The notes beneath the pieces were generated by a model. The model did not search any database. It saw nothing but the letters and a program-made list of their open reading frames with translations, and was not told the DNA's origin. The translations under genes were made by a program, and so were the position numbers. A DNA stretch of 51,213 bases. It comes from Candidatus Tanganyikabacteria bacterium. GTDB lineage: Bacteria; Cyanobacteriota; Sericytochromatia; S15B-MN24; VGJW01. The DNA lies in NCBI GenBank assembly GCA_016867235.1, contig VGJY01000009.1:1-51213 (forward strand), read 5' to 3'. Below, piece after piece: positions 25,938 to 35,729 of the stretch; within the stretch, counting starts at the first letter, position 1, and each line of letters starts with the position of its first letter.

Positions 25938-27332
25938 TCACGGCAGCGGCGCGGGCGTTGCCCTGACCACGGTTTGCCTCTCTACCTCTGGCTCGACTTC
26001 GACGCCCGGAAACGACATGGGGCCTCCGCCCGGCATGACCGGCATGAACTCCTGGGGCTTCAGGACCATGGAGTCGCCGTTGGCGAACTCGATCCTCGGG
26101 TAGCCGCCCTTTGCGGCCTCGTCGGACGTGAAGCGGATCTCGGCCAGCTTGGCCCCGCCACTCGTCGAGGTGAACTTGCCCTCGAGGATGAAGCCCGTGG
26201 CCTGTCGCTGGTCGGCGCTCACGGTGAGCGGCCTGAACGTGCCGGCAAACCGGTACTTCATCGTGTGGTTCTCCCAGTTGACCTCGACGACGGAAGCCCC
26301 GGGGAGCTTGGAGTCGCCCTTGAAGGTGTTGGCGATGGACCAGCTGTTCCAGCCCTTGTCGGTCTCCAGGTTGAAGTCGCCGTTGATGTCGAACTTCCCG
26401 GACGTCTCGCCGGTGCTGGCATAGGTGAAGGACTGCTCGTACTCGAACCTGGGCAGCTTTCCCCGGGTCGCGATCTTATGGGGGAAGCGCGGCGCCTTCG
26501 CCGGGTCGCCGGGGACGCATTCCCCGGGCACGTAGTCGCCCGATTTGTCGAACGTGCCTTCCGCGCACGTCATCGGCGCGCCGAAGCCGCGCAGCAAGCC
26601 CTGCGGTTGCTTGAAGTCCTCGGCTCTGCCCGCGAACTCGACGCGCTTCCCGCCGTCCCCGCGAGGATTGACGCCCACCTTGCCCTCGAGGCGCTCGAGG
26701 CTGGCCATGTCCGGGAGCTGGTCGTAGAAGATCTGGAATGGCGGAGGCGTCGGCGCGGCGTATCCCGGCCGAGATGGCGGCCTGGGGGTATCGAGCCACT
26801 TTTCGGCGTCGATGGTGAATGCCAGGTCGCCGGTCGTGCCGTCCTGTGAGCGGACCAGGGTCAGATCGGCGCCGCGGGCCGAGCCACCGGCCCCTCTGAC
26901 GTTTGCCGAGATCTCGTAGGTGCCGCTCTTGACCCGCGTGATCTGGAGCGAGGCGTCGTCGTACGAAACTTCGGTGCCGTAGGAGTCGATGATCGCCGCC
27001 TTGATGCCCATGGTGCGGAAGAGGGCGGCCACCGCGTACTTGCCCTGCGGGGTCGCCAGCGCGGTCTTGTAGCTGTCCGAGAGGCTGGAACTGGTTTGCG
27101 CCATTGTCGTCTTGATCGCCTCGACTCCGCCCCTGACCGATGCGATCTGGGATTCGCGGTTGATGGGAACGGTCGCTTCGTGGCGGGTCAAGCTCCCCGC
27201 GGGGGCCTTGGCCTTCTTGCCCGTCTTGGCCGGCGGCGCCATGAGGCCCGAGAACGCGTCGCACCCGGCGGTTCCCACCGCGGTAGCGAGCAGCGCGCCA
27301 AGCATCAACCGCAAGGTGTTCCAGGTCGCCAT
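25938..27332 (-). CDS. Large lipoprotein of unknown function
   Basis: The 464-residue product has a lipoprotein signal (MATWNTLRLMLGALLATAVGTAGC, Cys24) followed by a basic Lys/Pro linker. The body is rich in beta-type strands: SYDDASLQITRVKSGTYEISANVRG, GDLAFTIDAEKWLDT, SGKFDINGDFNLETDKGWNSWSIANTFKG, NHTMKYRFAGTFRPLTV, RIEFANGDSMVLKP. This suggests a long beta-sheet or barrel-like surface protein. I do not recognise a family. The ATG at 27332 is preceded by GGGAGGGG; two upstream in-frame starts would lengthen the N-terminus without improving the signal peptide. Confidence 0.75.
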   Translation of the reverse strand: MATWNTLRLMLGALLATAVGTAGCDAFSGLMAPPAKTGKKAKAPAGSLTRHEATVPINRESQIASVRGGVEAIKTTMAQTSSSLSDSYKTALATPQGKYAVAALFRTMGIKAAIIDSYGTEVSYDDASLQITRVKSGTYEISANVRGAGGSARGADLTLVRSQDGTTGDLAFTIDAEKWLDTPRPPSRPGYAAPTPPPFQIFYDQLPDMASLERLEGKVGVNPRGDGGKRVEFAGRAEDFKQPQGLLRGFGAPMTCAEGTFDKSGDYVPGECVPGDPAKAPRFPHKIATRGKLPRFEYEQSFTYASTGETSGKFDINGDFNLETDKGWNSWSIANTFKGDSKLPGASVVEVNWENHTMKYRFAGTFRPLTVSADQRQATGFILEGKFTSTSGGAKLAEIRFTSDEAAKGGYPRIEFANGDSMVLKPQEFMPVMPGGGPMSFPGVEVEPEVERQTVVRATPAPLP

Positions 27333-27431
27333 TCGTCCCCTCCCGATTGCCATCCCCCTGATAGGAAACCGTACCAGGATCAAGTACCACAAGCAGGCGG
27401 TGTGCAACTACGGATCTTTGCCAAGCAGAAG

Positions 27432-27509
27432 GGCCGCCCCGCGAAGCGGGGCGGCCGTGGGACGCTCCAGATGATGATTCAAGGTGGGCCACTTGCGGGC
27501 CCACCTTGA
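27432..27509 (-). terminator. Two strong hairpins downstream of the HU gene
   Basis: A 12-bp perfect stem (27479-27490 with 27498-27509; arm TCAAGGTGGGCC) and an 11-bp perfect stem (27432-27442 with 27446-27456; arm GGCCGCCCCGC, loop GAA) follow the HU gene on the minus strand. The second is followed by CTTCTGCTT. They also shield the upstream region of the lipoprotein gene at 25938-27332. Confidence 0.65.
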
Positions 27510-27544
27510 GCGTTTCAGGAAAGCTGACTTGTTGGTTTCACGGA

Positions 27545-27582
27545 CCTGGGCTTACCCCAGGGATCCTGGGTAAAACCCAGGC
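27545..27582. repeat. Dispersed palindromic repeat, T/A variants (two small hairpins)
   Basis: CCTGGG-CTTAC-CCCAGG and CCTGGG-TAAAA-CCCAGG lie back to back after the HU gene. The first matches the repeat unit at 15147 with CCTGGG in place of CCCGGG. Confidence 0.5.
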
Positions 27583-27603
27583 GAGAAGCTTGTCCCGGGG
27601 GAC

Positions 27604-27915
27604 TTACTTCTTCTTGCCACCGGCGGCGGCGGCCTTCTTCTTGCCTTCCACGCGCTCCTTGAGGGTCTTGCCGGCGGTCCACACGGGGCTCTTCTTCGCC
27701 GGAATCTTCAGGACGGCGCCGGTGCGGGGGTTGCGGCCCTCGCGGGCGGCCCGCTGACGGACCTGGAAGGTGCCGAAGCCGACGAGCGTGATCTTGTCGC
27801 CCTTCGCGAGCGCGTTGCTGATCGCCTCGATAGTGGCGTTCAGGCACTCGCCAGCTTCCTTCTGGCTAACCTTGGCCTTCTGGCTGATCTGTTTGATGAG
27901 TTCCTCTTTGTTCAT
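27604..27915 (-). CDS. hup: HU-family DNA-binding protein
   Basis: The 103-residue protein is a standard HU/IHF-type histone-like protein that bends and compacts DNA. MNKEELIKQISQKAKVSQKEAGECLNATIEAI forms the dimerisation helices, and ITLVGFGTFQVRQRAAREGRNPRTG is the signature with the DNA-intercalating arm. The C-terminus has an extra Lys/Ala tail (EGKKKAAAAGGKKK). GGGAAA lies 8 nt upstream of the start. It is transcribed alone from a near-consensus promoter about 100 nt upstream and ends at strong hairpins. Confidence 0.96.
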   Translation of the reverse strand: MNKEELIKQISQKAKVSQKEAGECLNATIEAISNALAKGDKITLVGFGTFQVRQRAAREGRNPRTGAVLKIPAKKSPVWTAGKTLKERVEGKKKAAAAGGKKK

Positions 27916-28020
27916 CCCACGTTTCCCTTCTGCCGAAAAAGTGGCGGCGATGCTGCCTCCTTCACCGACCGAGATCGGCGAAAGTGGCTTGCTGAGCCAG
28001 CTTCCTGTTGATATTCGAGG

Positions 28021-28049
28021 ATTATAGAGACGCCCCCCAGCATTTGCAA
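28021..28049 (-). promoter_or_regulatory. Sigma-70-type promoter of hup
   Basis: On the minus strand TTGCAA (28044-28049) and TATAAT (28021-28026) are separated by exactly 17 bp. This gives a 5' leader of about 100 nt before the HU start at 27915. It is the best consensus promoter in the window. Confidence 0.75.
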
Positions 28050-28258
28050 GGGGTTTTCCAAAATTTTCTGCAAAAAGATCAGATACTCAGCGGATCTCTG
28101 GAAATCGCTCCGCTCTCTGGGGGGATCCAGGACCCCTTCTCCAAGGAGATCATCCAATTCGTGCGGAGGGGAGTCCCATCAAACATGTCAAGTTATCCCC
28201 CAAAGCCCCTGATGGCGGTGAGCGTTTTTCGCCACCAACACATGGAAGAGTAGGCGGC
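28050..28258. other. AT-richer intergenic region between hup promoter and trpD 3' end
   Basis: About 210 bp separate the trpD stop from the hup -35 box. It is clearly less GC-rich than the coding DNA (AAAATTTTCTGCAAAAAG). It holds a GGGG/CCCC hairpin around 28117-28133 and an imperfect GGCGGTGAGCG/CGCCACC hairpin at 28212-28234. No credible gene was found; it could hold a small RNA or hup control sites. Confidence 0.35.
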
Positions 28259-29290
28259 CTAGGCGAACGTCGTCGAGATGCGCACGAGATCGGCGAGCTT
28301 GGCGCGCGCGGCGCCGCTGCGCAGGGCTTTCTCGGCCTGCGCGAGGCCCGTGGCAAGATCGGGCGCGAGGCCGCCGACCCAAAGGGCCGCGGCCGCGTTG
28401 AGCATGACGACGTCGCTGTGGGGAGCCGGCGCCGTGCCCGCGAGTATGTCGCGGACGATCTGCGCGTTGTGGGCGGCGTCGCCTCCTGCAAGCGCCTCTC
28501 GCGGCGCCGGCGCGAGCCCGAGGGCGGCCGGTTCGATCTGGAAGGACGCGATGTCGCCCCCGTCTACCGAGAGCACGCGCGTGGGGCCTGATAGCGAGAT
28601 CTCGTCGAGTCCCCCGTGCCCGTGGACGACCAGCGCCCGGCGCGGCGAGTCCAGGCGCGCCAGCGCGCCGGCCACCAGGTCCTGCAGGTCGGGCCGGAAC
28701 ACTCCCAGCACCTGCGCCGCGGGCGATGCGGGATTGCACAGCGGACCCAGCACGTTGAATACGGTGGGGAACGGCAGTTCGCGCCGCACGGGCGCGACGT
28801 GCTTCACGGCGGGATGGTAGAGCGGCGCGAAGAGGAACGCGATGCCGGCTTCGTCCAGGCACGCCGCGGCGCCGTCGGGCGGCAGGTCGATGCGGACGCC
28901 CAGTGCCTCGAGGACGTCGGCGCCGCCCGACTTGCTGGTGGCCGACCGATTGCCGTGCTTGGCAACCTTGAGGCCGGCCCCGGCCGCGACGAAAGCTGCC
29001 GCCGTCGAGATGTTGAAGGTGTCGGAGCGGTCGCCTCCGGTCCCGCAGGTGTCGATGAGGTCGCCATGGTCGCCGGGGACGCGCAGGGCGGCGCTCCGCA
29101 TCGCATCGACGAAGCCGGCCACCTCTTCGGGCGTCTCGCCCTTGGCCCGCATCGCCGTGAGGAATGCGGCGATGCGCACGGGCGTGACGTCGCCGGACAT
29201 CATGGCGCGCATGGCCGCGGCGGCGGTGTCGCGATCGATGTGCTCGCCGGCGACGAGGCGCGCGAGCGCATCGTTTAGCAAGTCGGACAT
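28259..29290 (-). CDS. trpD: Anthranilate phosphoribosyltransferase
   Basis: The 343-residue enzyme joins anthranilate to phosphoribosyl pyrophosphate in tryptophan synthesis. The PRPP-binding motifs are intact: DTCGTGGDRSDTFNIST and KHGNRSATSKSGGADVLEALG. The anthranilate-site segment is LYHPAVKHVAPVRRELPFPTVFNVLGPLCNP. Length is normal. No other trp gene is adjacent, so the pathway is dispersed. No good Shine-Dalgarno site is seen. It stands between hup and the sigma factor gene, both on the same strand. Confidence 0.96.
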   Translation of the reverse strand: MSDLLNDALARLVAGEHIDRDTAAAAMRAMMSGDVTPVRIAAFLTAMRAKGETPEEVAGFVDAMRSAALRVPGDHGDLIDTCGTGGDRSDTFNISTAAAFVAAGAGLKVAKHGNRSATSKSGGADVLEALGVRIDLPPDGAAACLDEAGIAFLFAPLYHPAVKHVAPVRRELPFPTVFNVLGPLCNPASPAAQVLGVFRPDLQDLVAGALARLDSPRRALVVHGHGGLDEISLSGPTRVLSVDGGDIASFQIEPAALGLAPAPREALAGGDAAHNAQIVRDILAGTAPAPHSDVVMLNAAAALWVGGLAPDLATGLAQAEKALRSGAARAKLADLVRISTTFA

Positions 29291-29343
29291 GCCATCAATA
29301 CCTACCGTTTCTACTACTCATGAAGAATAGTAGTACGGACAGG

Positions 29344-30105
29344 CTAAAAGAGGCTGGAACCTGTGTTGCCGTTGCGGCCGGGCGGCGTGAGCACGGCCCG
29401 CAGTTGCTTCTCGGCCTTCTTGAGCCGTCTGCAGACTTCCATCTGCGAGATTCCGAGCCGTCGCGACAGCTCGGCCTGCGTGAGGTCCTGGAAATACCGC
29501 ATTTCGAGCAATTCGCGCTGCGACTGGGGCAGGCGGTTCATCGCCTCGGTGAGGACAAGCCGCTCGTCGAGCTCGTCGCGGGCCTCGCCCGAGAAACGGG
29601 GATCGGACAGGCTCTCGAGGAGCGAGCGCTGCTCGTCGTCCTCGCCCTCGGAACCCTCCTGATCGAGCCAGAGCACCGTCACGCGCCGGTCGTACAGCTT
29701 GACCTCGTCGACCTGCTCGGGCGTGACGTCGAGGGCGGAGGCGAGCTCGGCGTTGGTGGGCTCGCGGCCGAACTCCTGGGTCAGCTTCGCGGTGACCTGC
29801 GAGAGGCGATACGAGAGCTCCTGGAGAACCCGGGGGCCGCGCAGGAGGTTTTGGCGGTCGCGCAGGTAATGGCGGATGTGCCCGGTGATGAAGTGGACCG
29901 CGTAGGTCTTGAACTCGGTGTTGTGCCCGGTTTCGTACCGCTCGATCGCTTCGAGCAGGCCGATGGAGCCGACCTGAATCAAGTCCTCGACCGGGTCCGT
30001 GCTGCGGCGCGCGAGCCCGCGGGCGATCTTCTTGACCAGGGGGAGGTACTCGTTTACGAGCCGCTCTTTCTCCTGCGGGGAAGCGCCTTTGAAGGCCTTC
30101 TCCAT
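29344..30105 (-). CDS. RNA polymerase sigma factor, SigB/SigF group 3 type
   Basis: The 253-residue protein has region 2 (LVKKIARGLARRSTDPVEDLIQVGSIGLLEAIERYETGHNTEFKTYAVHFITGHIRHYLRD), region 3 (REPTNAELASALDVTPEQVDEV) and region 4 (RLPQSQRELLEMRYFQDLTQAELSRRLGISQMEVCRRLKKAEKQLRAVL). This is the arrangement of SigB/SigF/SigG stress and development sigma factors, which are commonly controlled by anti-sigma kinases and STAS antagonists. Such a pair lies at 49600-50341 in this window. A GCGGAGG lies 12 nt upstream of the ATG. A candidate promoter is about 100 nt upstream. Confidence 0.92.
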   Translation of the reverse strand: MEKAFKGASPQEKERLVNEYLPLVKKIARGLARRSTDPVEDLIQVGSIGLLEAIERYETGHNTEFKTYAVHFITGHIRHYLRDRQNLLRGPRVLQELSYRLSQVTAKLTQEFGREPTNAELASALDVTPEQVDEVKLYDRRVTVLWLDQEGSEGEDDEQRSLLESLSDPRFSGEARDELDERLVLTEAMNRLPQSQRELLEMRYFQDLTQAELSRRLGISQMEVCRRLKKAEKQLRAVLTPPGRNGNTGSSLF

Positions 30106-30201
30106 GGTCTTGAACTGCCTCCGCTTTATCGGATGTGTGCTGGGCCCGGGAGAGCGTCACGGCGACCCGCGAAAGAGCGCGCCATGGTAAGCCTGCCTAT
30201 C

Positions 30202-30230
30202 AGCCTAGCACAGGATAGGGTGCCCGCCAA
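30202..30230 (-). promoter_or_regulatory. Candidate promoter of the sigma factor gene
   Basis: On the minus strand TTGGCG (30225-30230) and TAGGCT (30202-30207) are 17 bp apart. The same -35 sequence occurs before the lipoprotein gene at 7113-7118. The 5' leader would be about 90 nt. Confidence 0.4.
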
Positions 30231-30324
30231 TCCCCCGGCCCGCCGGTTGTCTGTGACTTCCGTCACGCCTGGGCCCCGATTGGTTCTCGGAGCTTGTACC
30301 CAGCGGGCGGTCGATAATAAATCG

Positions 30325-30846
30325 TCAGGCGGCGATGGCTTGGGGTTCGGCGAAATCCGCCGCGATGAGGTGTTCGAAGCGTGCGGCGGCAGCTTCCATC
30401 GCCGCGGCCAGCACCGGCTGGGCCGCGGCTTCGAGCGCGCGGGCGGGGAGCAGGTTCAGCGGAAAGGGCAGCGAGATGTCGGCGCTGGCATCGCAGACGC
30501 ACGCGATGCGGCAGCCTCCGGGGTGCGGCTGGAAATGCGCCGTGCCCGAGAGCGACACGTCGAGCGCCAGGCCCGCCGGGCCTTCCACCGCGCGGCATTC
30601 GAGGCCTTCCATGGTGGTGAGCCGCGGCGCGTCCACGAAGCGCACGTCGAGCACCGGCCTGACGGCCAGTCCGAGCGCCTCGAACGTGCGGAGCGACACC
30701 CGGTAGAGCCCGTCCTCCAGGCGCAGCACCCTGCCGGGGCCCACCAGGCGCGAGAGCAGGCGCTCGTTGCGGCTGAAGTAGAGAGCGACGGCTTCGGGAG
30801 GGGCGGAGACGACGACGGCCCTGGTGGCCCTGGCTGCGATGTGCAT
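30325..30846 (-). CDS. DUF1997 family protein (START-like)
   Basis: The 173-residue product matches the pattern of DUF1997 proteins, known mainly from cyanobacteria and plastid-bearing eukaryotes. It has a 'YFSRNERLLSRLVGPGRVLRLEDGLYRVSLRTFEALGL' core, then VRPVLDVRFVDAPRLTTMEGLECRAVEG, a GTAHFQPHPGGCRI strand and SADISLPFPLNLLPARALEAAAQPVLAAAMEAA before the final helix. The family is thought to have a START-like ligand-binding fold; its role is not firmly known. The ATG at 30846 is preferred to the in-frame TTG at 30858. No Shine-Dalgarno site is visible. Confidence 0.75.
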   Translation of the reverse strand: MHIAARATRAVVVSAPPEAVALYFSRNERLLSRLVGPGRVLRLEDGLYRVSLRTFEALGLAVRPVLDVRFVDAPRLTTMEGLECRAVEGPAGLALDVSLSGTAHFQPHPGGCRIACVCDASADISLPFPLNLLPARALEAAAQPVLAAAMEAAAARFEHLIAADFAEPQAIAA

Positions 30847-30980
30847 GGCCACATTCAAGCATGGCCGACCGCGAGCGCGGGAGGATGGGGATCACGAGTG
30901 ACGTGCATCGCCGACGCCAGCAGGCCGGTTGGCCAAGATCTTCTAGGCGGAGCGTCCGCCCGATCCGCCTGGCGACGGGG

Positions 30981-30986
30981 TATAGT
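30981..30986 (+). promoter_or_regulatory. -10 box (TATAGT), possible leaderless start
   Basis: TATAGT ends 9 nt before the ATG at 30996, and no Shine-Dalgarno site lies between. Confidence 0.5.
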
Positions 30987-30995
30987 GCGCTCGGA

Positions 30996-31829
30996 ATGCG
31001 GTTGCTTAGCTTCCTTCTGGCCTCTTTGCTAGCCGGGGCCCTTGCGGCGCCCGCCTACGCGGCGTCTCCGGCCTCGCCGGAGATCTCGGCGCGCTCGGCG
31101 CTGATCGTCGACGCCGACGGCCGGATCCTGTACGAGCGCAACGCCAACAAGCGCTTGCCCAACGCCAGCACGACCAAGGTCCTCACCGCTCTCGTCGTTA
31201 TCGACCACTCGGCGCTGGAAGACGTCATCACGGTGAGCAACGCCGCCGCCAAGGCGCCTCCTTCCCGTCTGGGCCTGGTACCCGGCGAGCGCTACACGGT
31301 GCTGGAACTGCTCTACGCCCTGCTGCTCGAGTCGGCCAACGACGCGGCGATCGCCCTGGCCGAGCACGTGGCGGGATCGCCGGAGCGCTTCGCCAAGGTG
31401 CTGAACCAGAAGGCCAAGGCCCTGGGGGCGCAGAACACGCATTTCGTGACGCCAAACGGCCTCCACTCCCCCGGCCACTACAGCACCGCGCGGGATCTGG
31501 CCGTCATCATGCGGGCCGCGATGCAGAGCCCCATCTTCGTGGCGATCGCCCAGACCCAGGCCGTCGACCTGGTGTGGCCGGGCAACCACGCGTCCCACCG
31601 CGTGGACAACCACAACAAGCTTCTGGCATCGTACGCCACTCCGGTCCTCGGCAAGACGGGCTTCACGAACCCGGCCGGCCGCTGCTTCATCGGCGCCACC
31701 CAGGACAACCTTCTGACGGTCGTCATGCTCGGCAGCCAGAACCTCTGGCGCGACGCCCGGCGCCTGTTCGACTGGGGCATCAAGGCCAAGCAGCACACCA
31801 GCCGCGGCGCGGCGGGCGGCCAGAGCTAG
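30996..31829 (+). CDS. dacF: D-alanyl-D-alanine carboxypeptidase (penicillin-binding protein, S11)
   Basis: The 277-residue protein has a Sec signal (MRLLSFLLASLLAGALAAPAYA). The three active-site motifs of S11 penicillin-binding proteins are present: STTK (SxxK, nucleophile Ser), SAN (SxN, in LLESANDAAIALAEHVAG) and KTG (VLGKTGFTNPAG). The enzyme trims the terminal D-Ala from peptidoglycan stem peptides in the periplasm. The C-terminal PBP5-type beta domain and membrane-anchoring helix of longer family members are absent, as in the shorter DacF-like proteins. The start at 30996 is set by the signal peptide and by the -10 box just upstream. Confidence 0.93.
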   Translation: MRLLSFLLASLLAGALAAPAYAASPASPEISARSALIVDADGRILYERNANKRLPNASTTKVLTALVVIDHSALEDVITVSNAAAKAPPSRLGLVPGERYTVLELLYALLLESANDAAIALAEHVAGSPERFAKVLNQKAKALGAQNTHFVTPNGLHSPGHYSTARDLAVIMRAAMQSPIFVAIAQTQAVDLVWPGNHASHRVDNHNKLLASYATPVLGKTGFTNPAGRCFIGATQDNLLTVVMLGSQNLWRDARRLFDWGIKAKQHTSRGAAGGQS

Positions 31830-31865
31830 TGACCCGGCGATCGGCCGGCCGGCGGCGGAGGTGGC

Positions 31866-32369
31866 CTACGCCCCGGGCGGCAGCGGCTTCCGGCTGCGGG
31901 AGACCTCGATCAGTCGCGCCAGGTCGCCCAGGAATGCGTCGTAGCGCTGTGGCTTGTGGGCGACTTGCTCGGCCCTGGTTTCGAGTTCCTCGATGGACGC
32001 CGAGAGCCGGTCCATGGCGCTCATGAGCTGCGCATAGCCGTCGGCGACCTCGTCGGCGGCGGCGGTGATGGCCGTCGCCTTTGCTCGGGCGTCCTGGGCG
32101 ATCACGCCGGGTGCGCGGCGAATGGGGATGGGCTGCTGCTCGGCGGCGGGGGTGGGCACGTAGGACTGGATCACGCGCCGGATGGTCTCCTGGCCGGCGT
32201 TGTGGGTGCGCAGGCCCTTGACCATGTGCATCACGCGCAGGGCGTCCTGGGAGAAGACCGCATTCCCGGTCTCGTCGACCTCCTGCGCCTCGGGGAAATG
32301 GTCGAGCACGATGCGCAGCGTGGTCTCGCCGATGTTGTGCGGGGCCGGAGAGCGGACGGGATCAGCCAT
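31866..32369 (-). CDS. MerR-like winged-helix protein with coiled-coil C-terminus
   Basis: The 167-residue product contains a MerR-type segment: LRIVLDHFPEAQEVDETGNAVFSQDALRVMHMVKGLRTHNAGQETIRRVIQSYVPT (about 18-73), which fits the wing and second half of that domain. The canonical first helix-turn-helix (IGEVA...TLR) is only partly recognisable as NIGETTLRIVL. The C-terminal 90 residues form a heptad-like helix (DEVADGYAQLMSAMDRLSASIEELETRAEQV), as expected for a dimer. It has no metal-binding Cys. It may be a regulator; targets are unknown. TACCAT lies 7 nt before the ATG. Confidence 0.6.
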   Translation of the reverse strand: MADPVRSPAPHNIGETTLRIVLDHFPEAQEVDETGNAVFSQDALRVMHMVKGLRTHNAGQETIRRVIQSYVPTPAAEQQPIPIRRAPGVIAQDARAKATAITAAADEVADGYAQLMSAMDRLSASIEELETRAEQVAHKPQRYDAFLGDLARLIEVSRSRKPLPPGA

Positions 32370-32376
32370 GGCCCGG

Positions 32377-32382
32377 ATGGTA
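32377..32382 (-). promoter_or_regulatory. -10 box (TACCAT), possible leaderless start
   Basis: TACCAT on the minus strand ends 7 nt before the ATG at 32369; no Shine-Dalgarno site is present. Confidence 0.4.
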
Positions 32383-32515
32383 CCGGATCTCCGGGGGCAT
32401 CTCGGTGACGGAGGTCTTACGGTCAGGTCATGAGGCCGGCACGGAGGCCGGCCCCACCAGGCTGGCGCTCGGCCCGGGGGTGGCCGGGACCGCCAGGCTT
32501 GGGCTTGGCCGGCAG

Positions 32516-33280
32516 CTAGGCCATGCGGTTGGGAGAAGACGGCTGCGACCCGGCCGGCGGGGGAAACAGGCGCGTCAGCTCGGCGTCGTGCTTGAAGACC
32601 TCGTGGAAGTTGCAGATCGGGTAGATCTTGCCCTGGATCTTGGCCACGTCGAGGGCCTCCAGGCGGTCGAACGCCTCCCGCGGTTCGAGCGCCCGCAGTT
32701 GCCCGAGTACGGCCTCTCCTTCCGCGACGGCCTGGATGGCGACCTGGTACTGATAGACGGCGACCTGCACGCGGCGCCGGATCTCGACGTCCTTGGCGAT
32801 GGCCTTCGAGATCGAGACGCCCAGCGCCTGCTCTTGCGGCGACAGTTGCACGGACGACCGGGGTTTGGAGACCTTGTCGGGCTTGGCCGCGCTCGCCTGG
32901 GCCTTCTTGGCGGCGAAGGGATTGGGCTTCTTCAGGCCAAACAGGCCCTTCTTGGCCCCCTTGGGGGGCTCGGGTTCGGGCGGTGGCTCGGGGGCCGCCG
33001 CATCCGGCGAGCGCGACACTTCCTCGGCCCATTGCAGGATGCGCATCCGCTGGTTGAACTTGTCGACGATGATGCGGCAGGTACGCAGCTGATCGTCGGC
33101 CTGCTCGACCATCCGGAAGACCAGGTCGCCCGTCACCTGCAGGGGGGCCGTGCGCCGCTTCTGCTGTCCCAGCGACTGGGTCTCGGTCCGCACGAACTGG
33201 TCGGAGTAGCCCTTGTCCCCGAAGGAGACTTTCCCGAGGGGCTGCGTCCGGCCGAACTGATAGCTGTCGTTGTGTCCCAT
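32516..33280 (-). CDS. Unknown cytoplasmic protein with basic Pro/Lys linker
   Basis: The 254-residue protein has two helical parts joined by a low-complexity Pro-, Lys- and Ala-rich linker (about 93-140, with KKGLFGLKKPNPFAAKKAQ). The first part contains VTGDLVFRMVEQADDQLRTCRIIVDKFNQRMRILQWAEE, and the second has QALGVSISKAIAKDVEIRRRVQVAVYQYQVAIQAVAEGEAVLGQLRALEPREAFDRLEALDV. No signal peptide, membrane helix or known motif is visible. I do not recognise it. The start lacks a clear Shine-Dalgarno site. Confidence 0.6.
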   Translation of the reverse strand: MGHNDSYQFGRTQPLGKVSFGDKGYSDQFVRTETQSLGQQKRRTAPLQVTGDLVFRMVEQADDQLRTCRIIVDKFNQRMRILQWAEEVSRSPDAAAPEPPPEPEPPKGAKKGLFGLKKPNPFAAKKAQASAAKPDKVSKPRSSVQLSPQEQALGVSISKAIAKDVEIRRRVQVAVYQYQVAIQAVAEGEAVLGQLRALEPREAFDRLEALDVAKIQGKIYPICNFHEVFKHDAELTRLFPPPAGSQPSSPNRMA

Positions 33281-33364
33281 GCGTCCAAGCGATGTATACC
33301 CGCCGTCCTTGACCCCTCCGGTCGCTCGAAAGCGTTTAATCTGCCTTGCGGGATCATTAGGATT

Positions 33365-33580
33365 GTGTTATCCAGTGGGGCGCCAAGGGGCAGTTTCGCG
33401 GCATTGAAACACGTCGTATCCTTCACCGGGCCAGTCATCCTCTGCTTCGCGGTGGGGCTACTGCTGGATCGGCGCTTCGAGACGGCTCCGTGGTTCATGC
33501 TTGGAGGGCTCGTTCTGGGCTTCATCACGGGCCTGGTCTCGATCCTCCGGCTCCTCAACGAGCCTCCATCGGACGGATGA
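33365..33580 (+). CDS. AtpZ/AtpI-like small membrane protein
   Basis: The 71-residue product has two membrane helices (VVSFTGPVILCFAVGLLLDRRF and PWFMLGGLVLGFITGLVSILRLL), with the conserved 'GLLLD..F.TAPWFML.G..LGF..G' pattern of AtpZ. That protein is encoded at the head of many ATP synthase operons and is linked to assembly or ion supply. GTG at 33365 is chosen; TTG at 33404 is an alternative that would remove the polar N-terminus. Its stop overlaps the atpI start (ATGA). It is the first gene of the ATP synthase cluster. Confidence 0.75.
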   Translation: MLSSGAPRGSFAALKHVVSFTGPVILCFAVGLLLDRRFETAPWFMLGGLVLGFITGLVSILRLLNEPPSDG

Positions 33581-34039
33581 AGGGCTTCGAGGAAAGGCTC
33601 GCCGCTACTCTGGTAGCAGCGATGGCGGTCCTCGGGGTTGCCACCGGTTTCGCGGCGTGGCTCCTGGGTTTCCCGGGAGTGGCGCGGGGAGCGGTGGCGG
33701 GGGCGGCACTCGCCGCGATCTACCTTGCCGTACTTTGGCGGTACGTGAGGGCCTTCGTGGCCCAAGCGCGGGGAGAGCGGCCCAGGCTGCTCGATCTGGT
33801 CATTCTGAGGGGCGGCATGGGCGGGCGATTGCTGATGGCCGGCGGCGTGCTGGCGTTGATCGCCCGGAACCACCCCTGGATCAATCTCTGGGCGGCGATC
33901 CTCACTTTCCTTTCGTACCGGGTCCTGATGGGCCTCTACGAGATCTGGGTCCTGGTGAGGGCCCGCCGCGAGCCCATTCCGCCACCGCTGGGGTGGCGAG
34001 ACGACGACGACCGGTTCGATACAAGGGAGAAGCGCGACA

Positions 34040-35243
<1,204 letters not shown>

Positions 35244-35273
35244 TCCCTCGGCCCCGCCTCACGGAGATCGCTC

Positions 35274-35729
35274 GTGCTTAGCTTCAACTTGACGCTGATC
35301 GTGCAGATGGTCAGCTTCCTGTTGTTCGCCTGGCTCTTCAACCAGGTGTTCTTCAGGCCCGTCGTGCAACACATCGCGGCTCGCGAGAAGTACATCGCGG
35401 ATCAGCAGGCCACGGCGGAGCGCCTGATCGACCAGGCGCGCAAGACCCGCCAGGAGCACGATCGGCGGCTCCGGGAGGCGCAGGCCCAGGCGCAGGCCGC
35501 CGTGGACGCGGCGGTCAAGGAGGCCCAGGCGCGCCGCTCGGAGCGCCTGGCCAAGGCCCGCACGGAGGCACTCGAACTGGTGACCAAGGCGCGGGTGCAA
35601 ATAGGCCAGGAGCGCCACGATGCGCTGGCCAAGCTGCGCGGGGAGGTCGAGGGCATCGCGGCGGCCATCGCCGACAAGGTGCTGTCGACCGGGGCCGCCT
35701 CGCGTAGCCGGGAAGGAGCGCAGGCATGA
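35274..35729 (+). CDS. atpF2: ATP synthase F0 subunit b'
   Basis: The 151-residue protein has one N-terminal membrane helix (LTLIVQMVSFLLFAWLFNQVFF), then a long, charged coiled coil, as in b-type stator subunits. It is the first of two different b subunits in tandem, the arrangement found in cyanobacteria, chloroplasts and some other lineages, where a b-b' heterodimer forms the peripheral stalk. GTG at 35274 is the start. It overlaps atpF by 4 nt (ATGA). Confidence 0.9.
   Translation: MLSFNLTLIVQMVSFLLFAWLFNQVFFRPVVQHIAAREKYIADQQATAERLIDQARKTRQEHDRRLREAQAQAQAAVDAAVKEAQARRSERLAKARTEALELVTKARVQIGQERHDALAKLRGEVEGIAAAIADKVLSTGAASRSREGAQA

Noticed and set aside
27912-28157. A short open frame upstream of hup
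   Set aside because: It spans the hup promoter (TATAAT/TTGCAA) and leader and has no ribosome-binding site.
33309-33340. Promoter for the ATP synthase cluster (TTGACC and TTTAAT)
   Set aside because: The spacer is 20 bp, too long for a confident sigma-70 promoter. The real promoter may be elsewhere in this gap.
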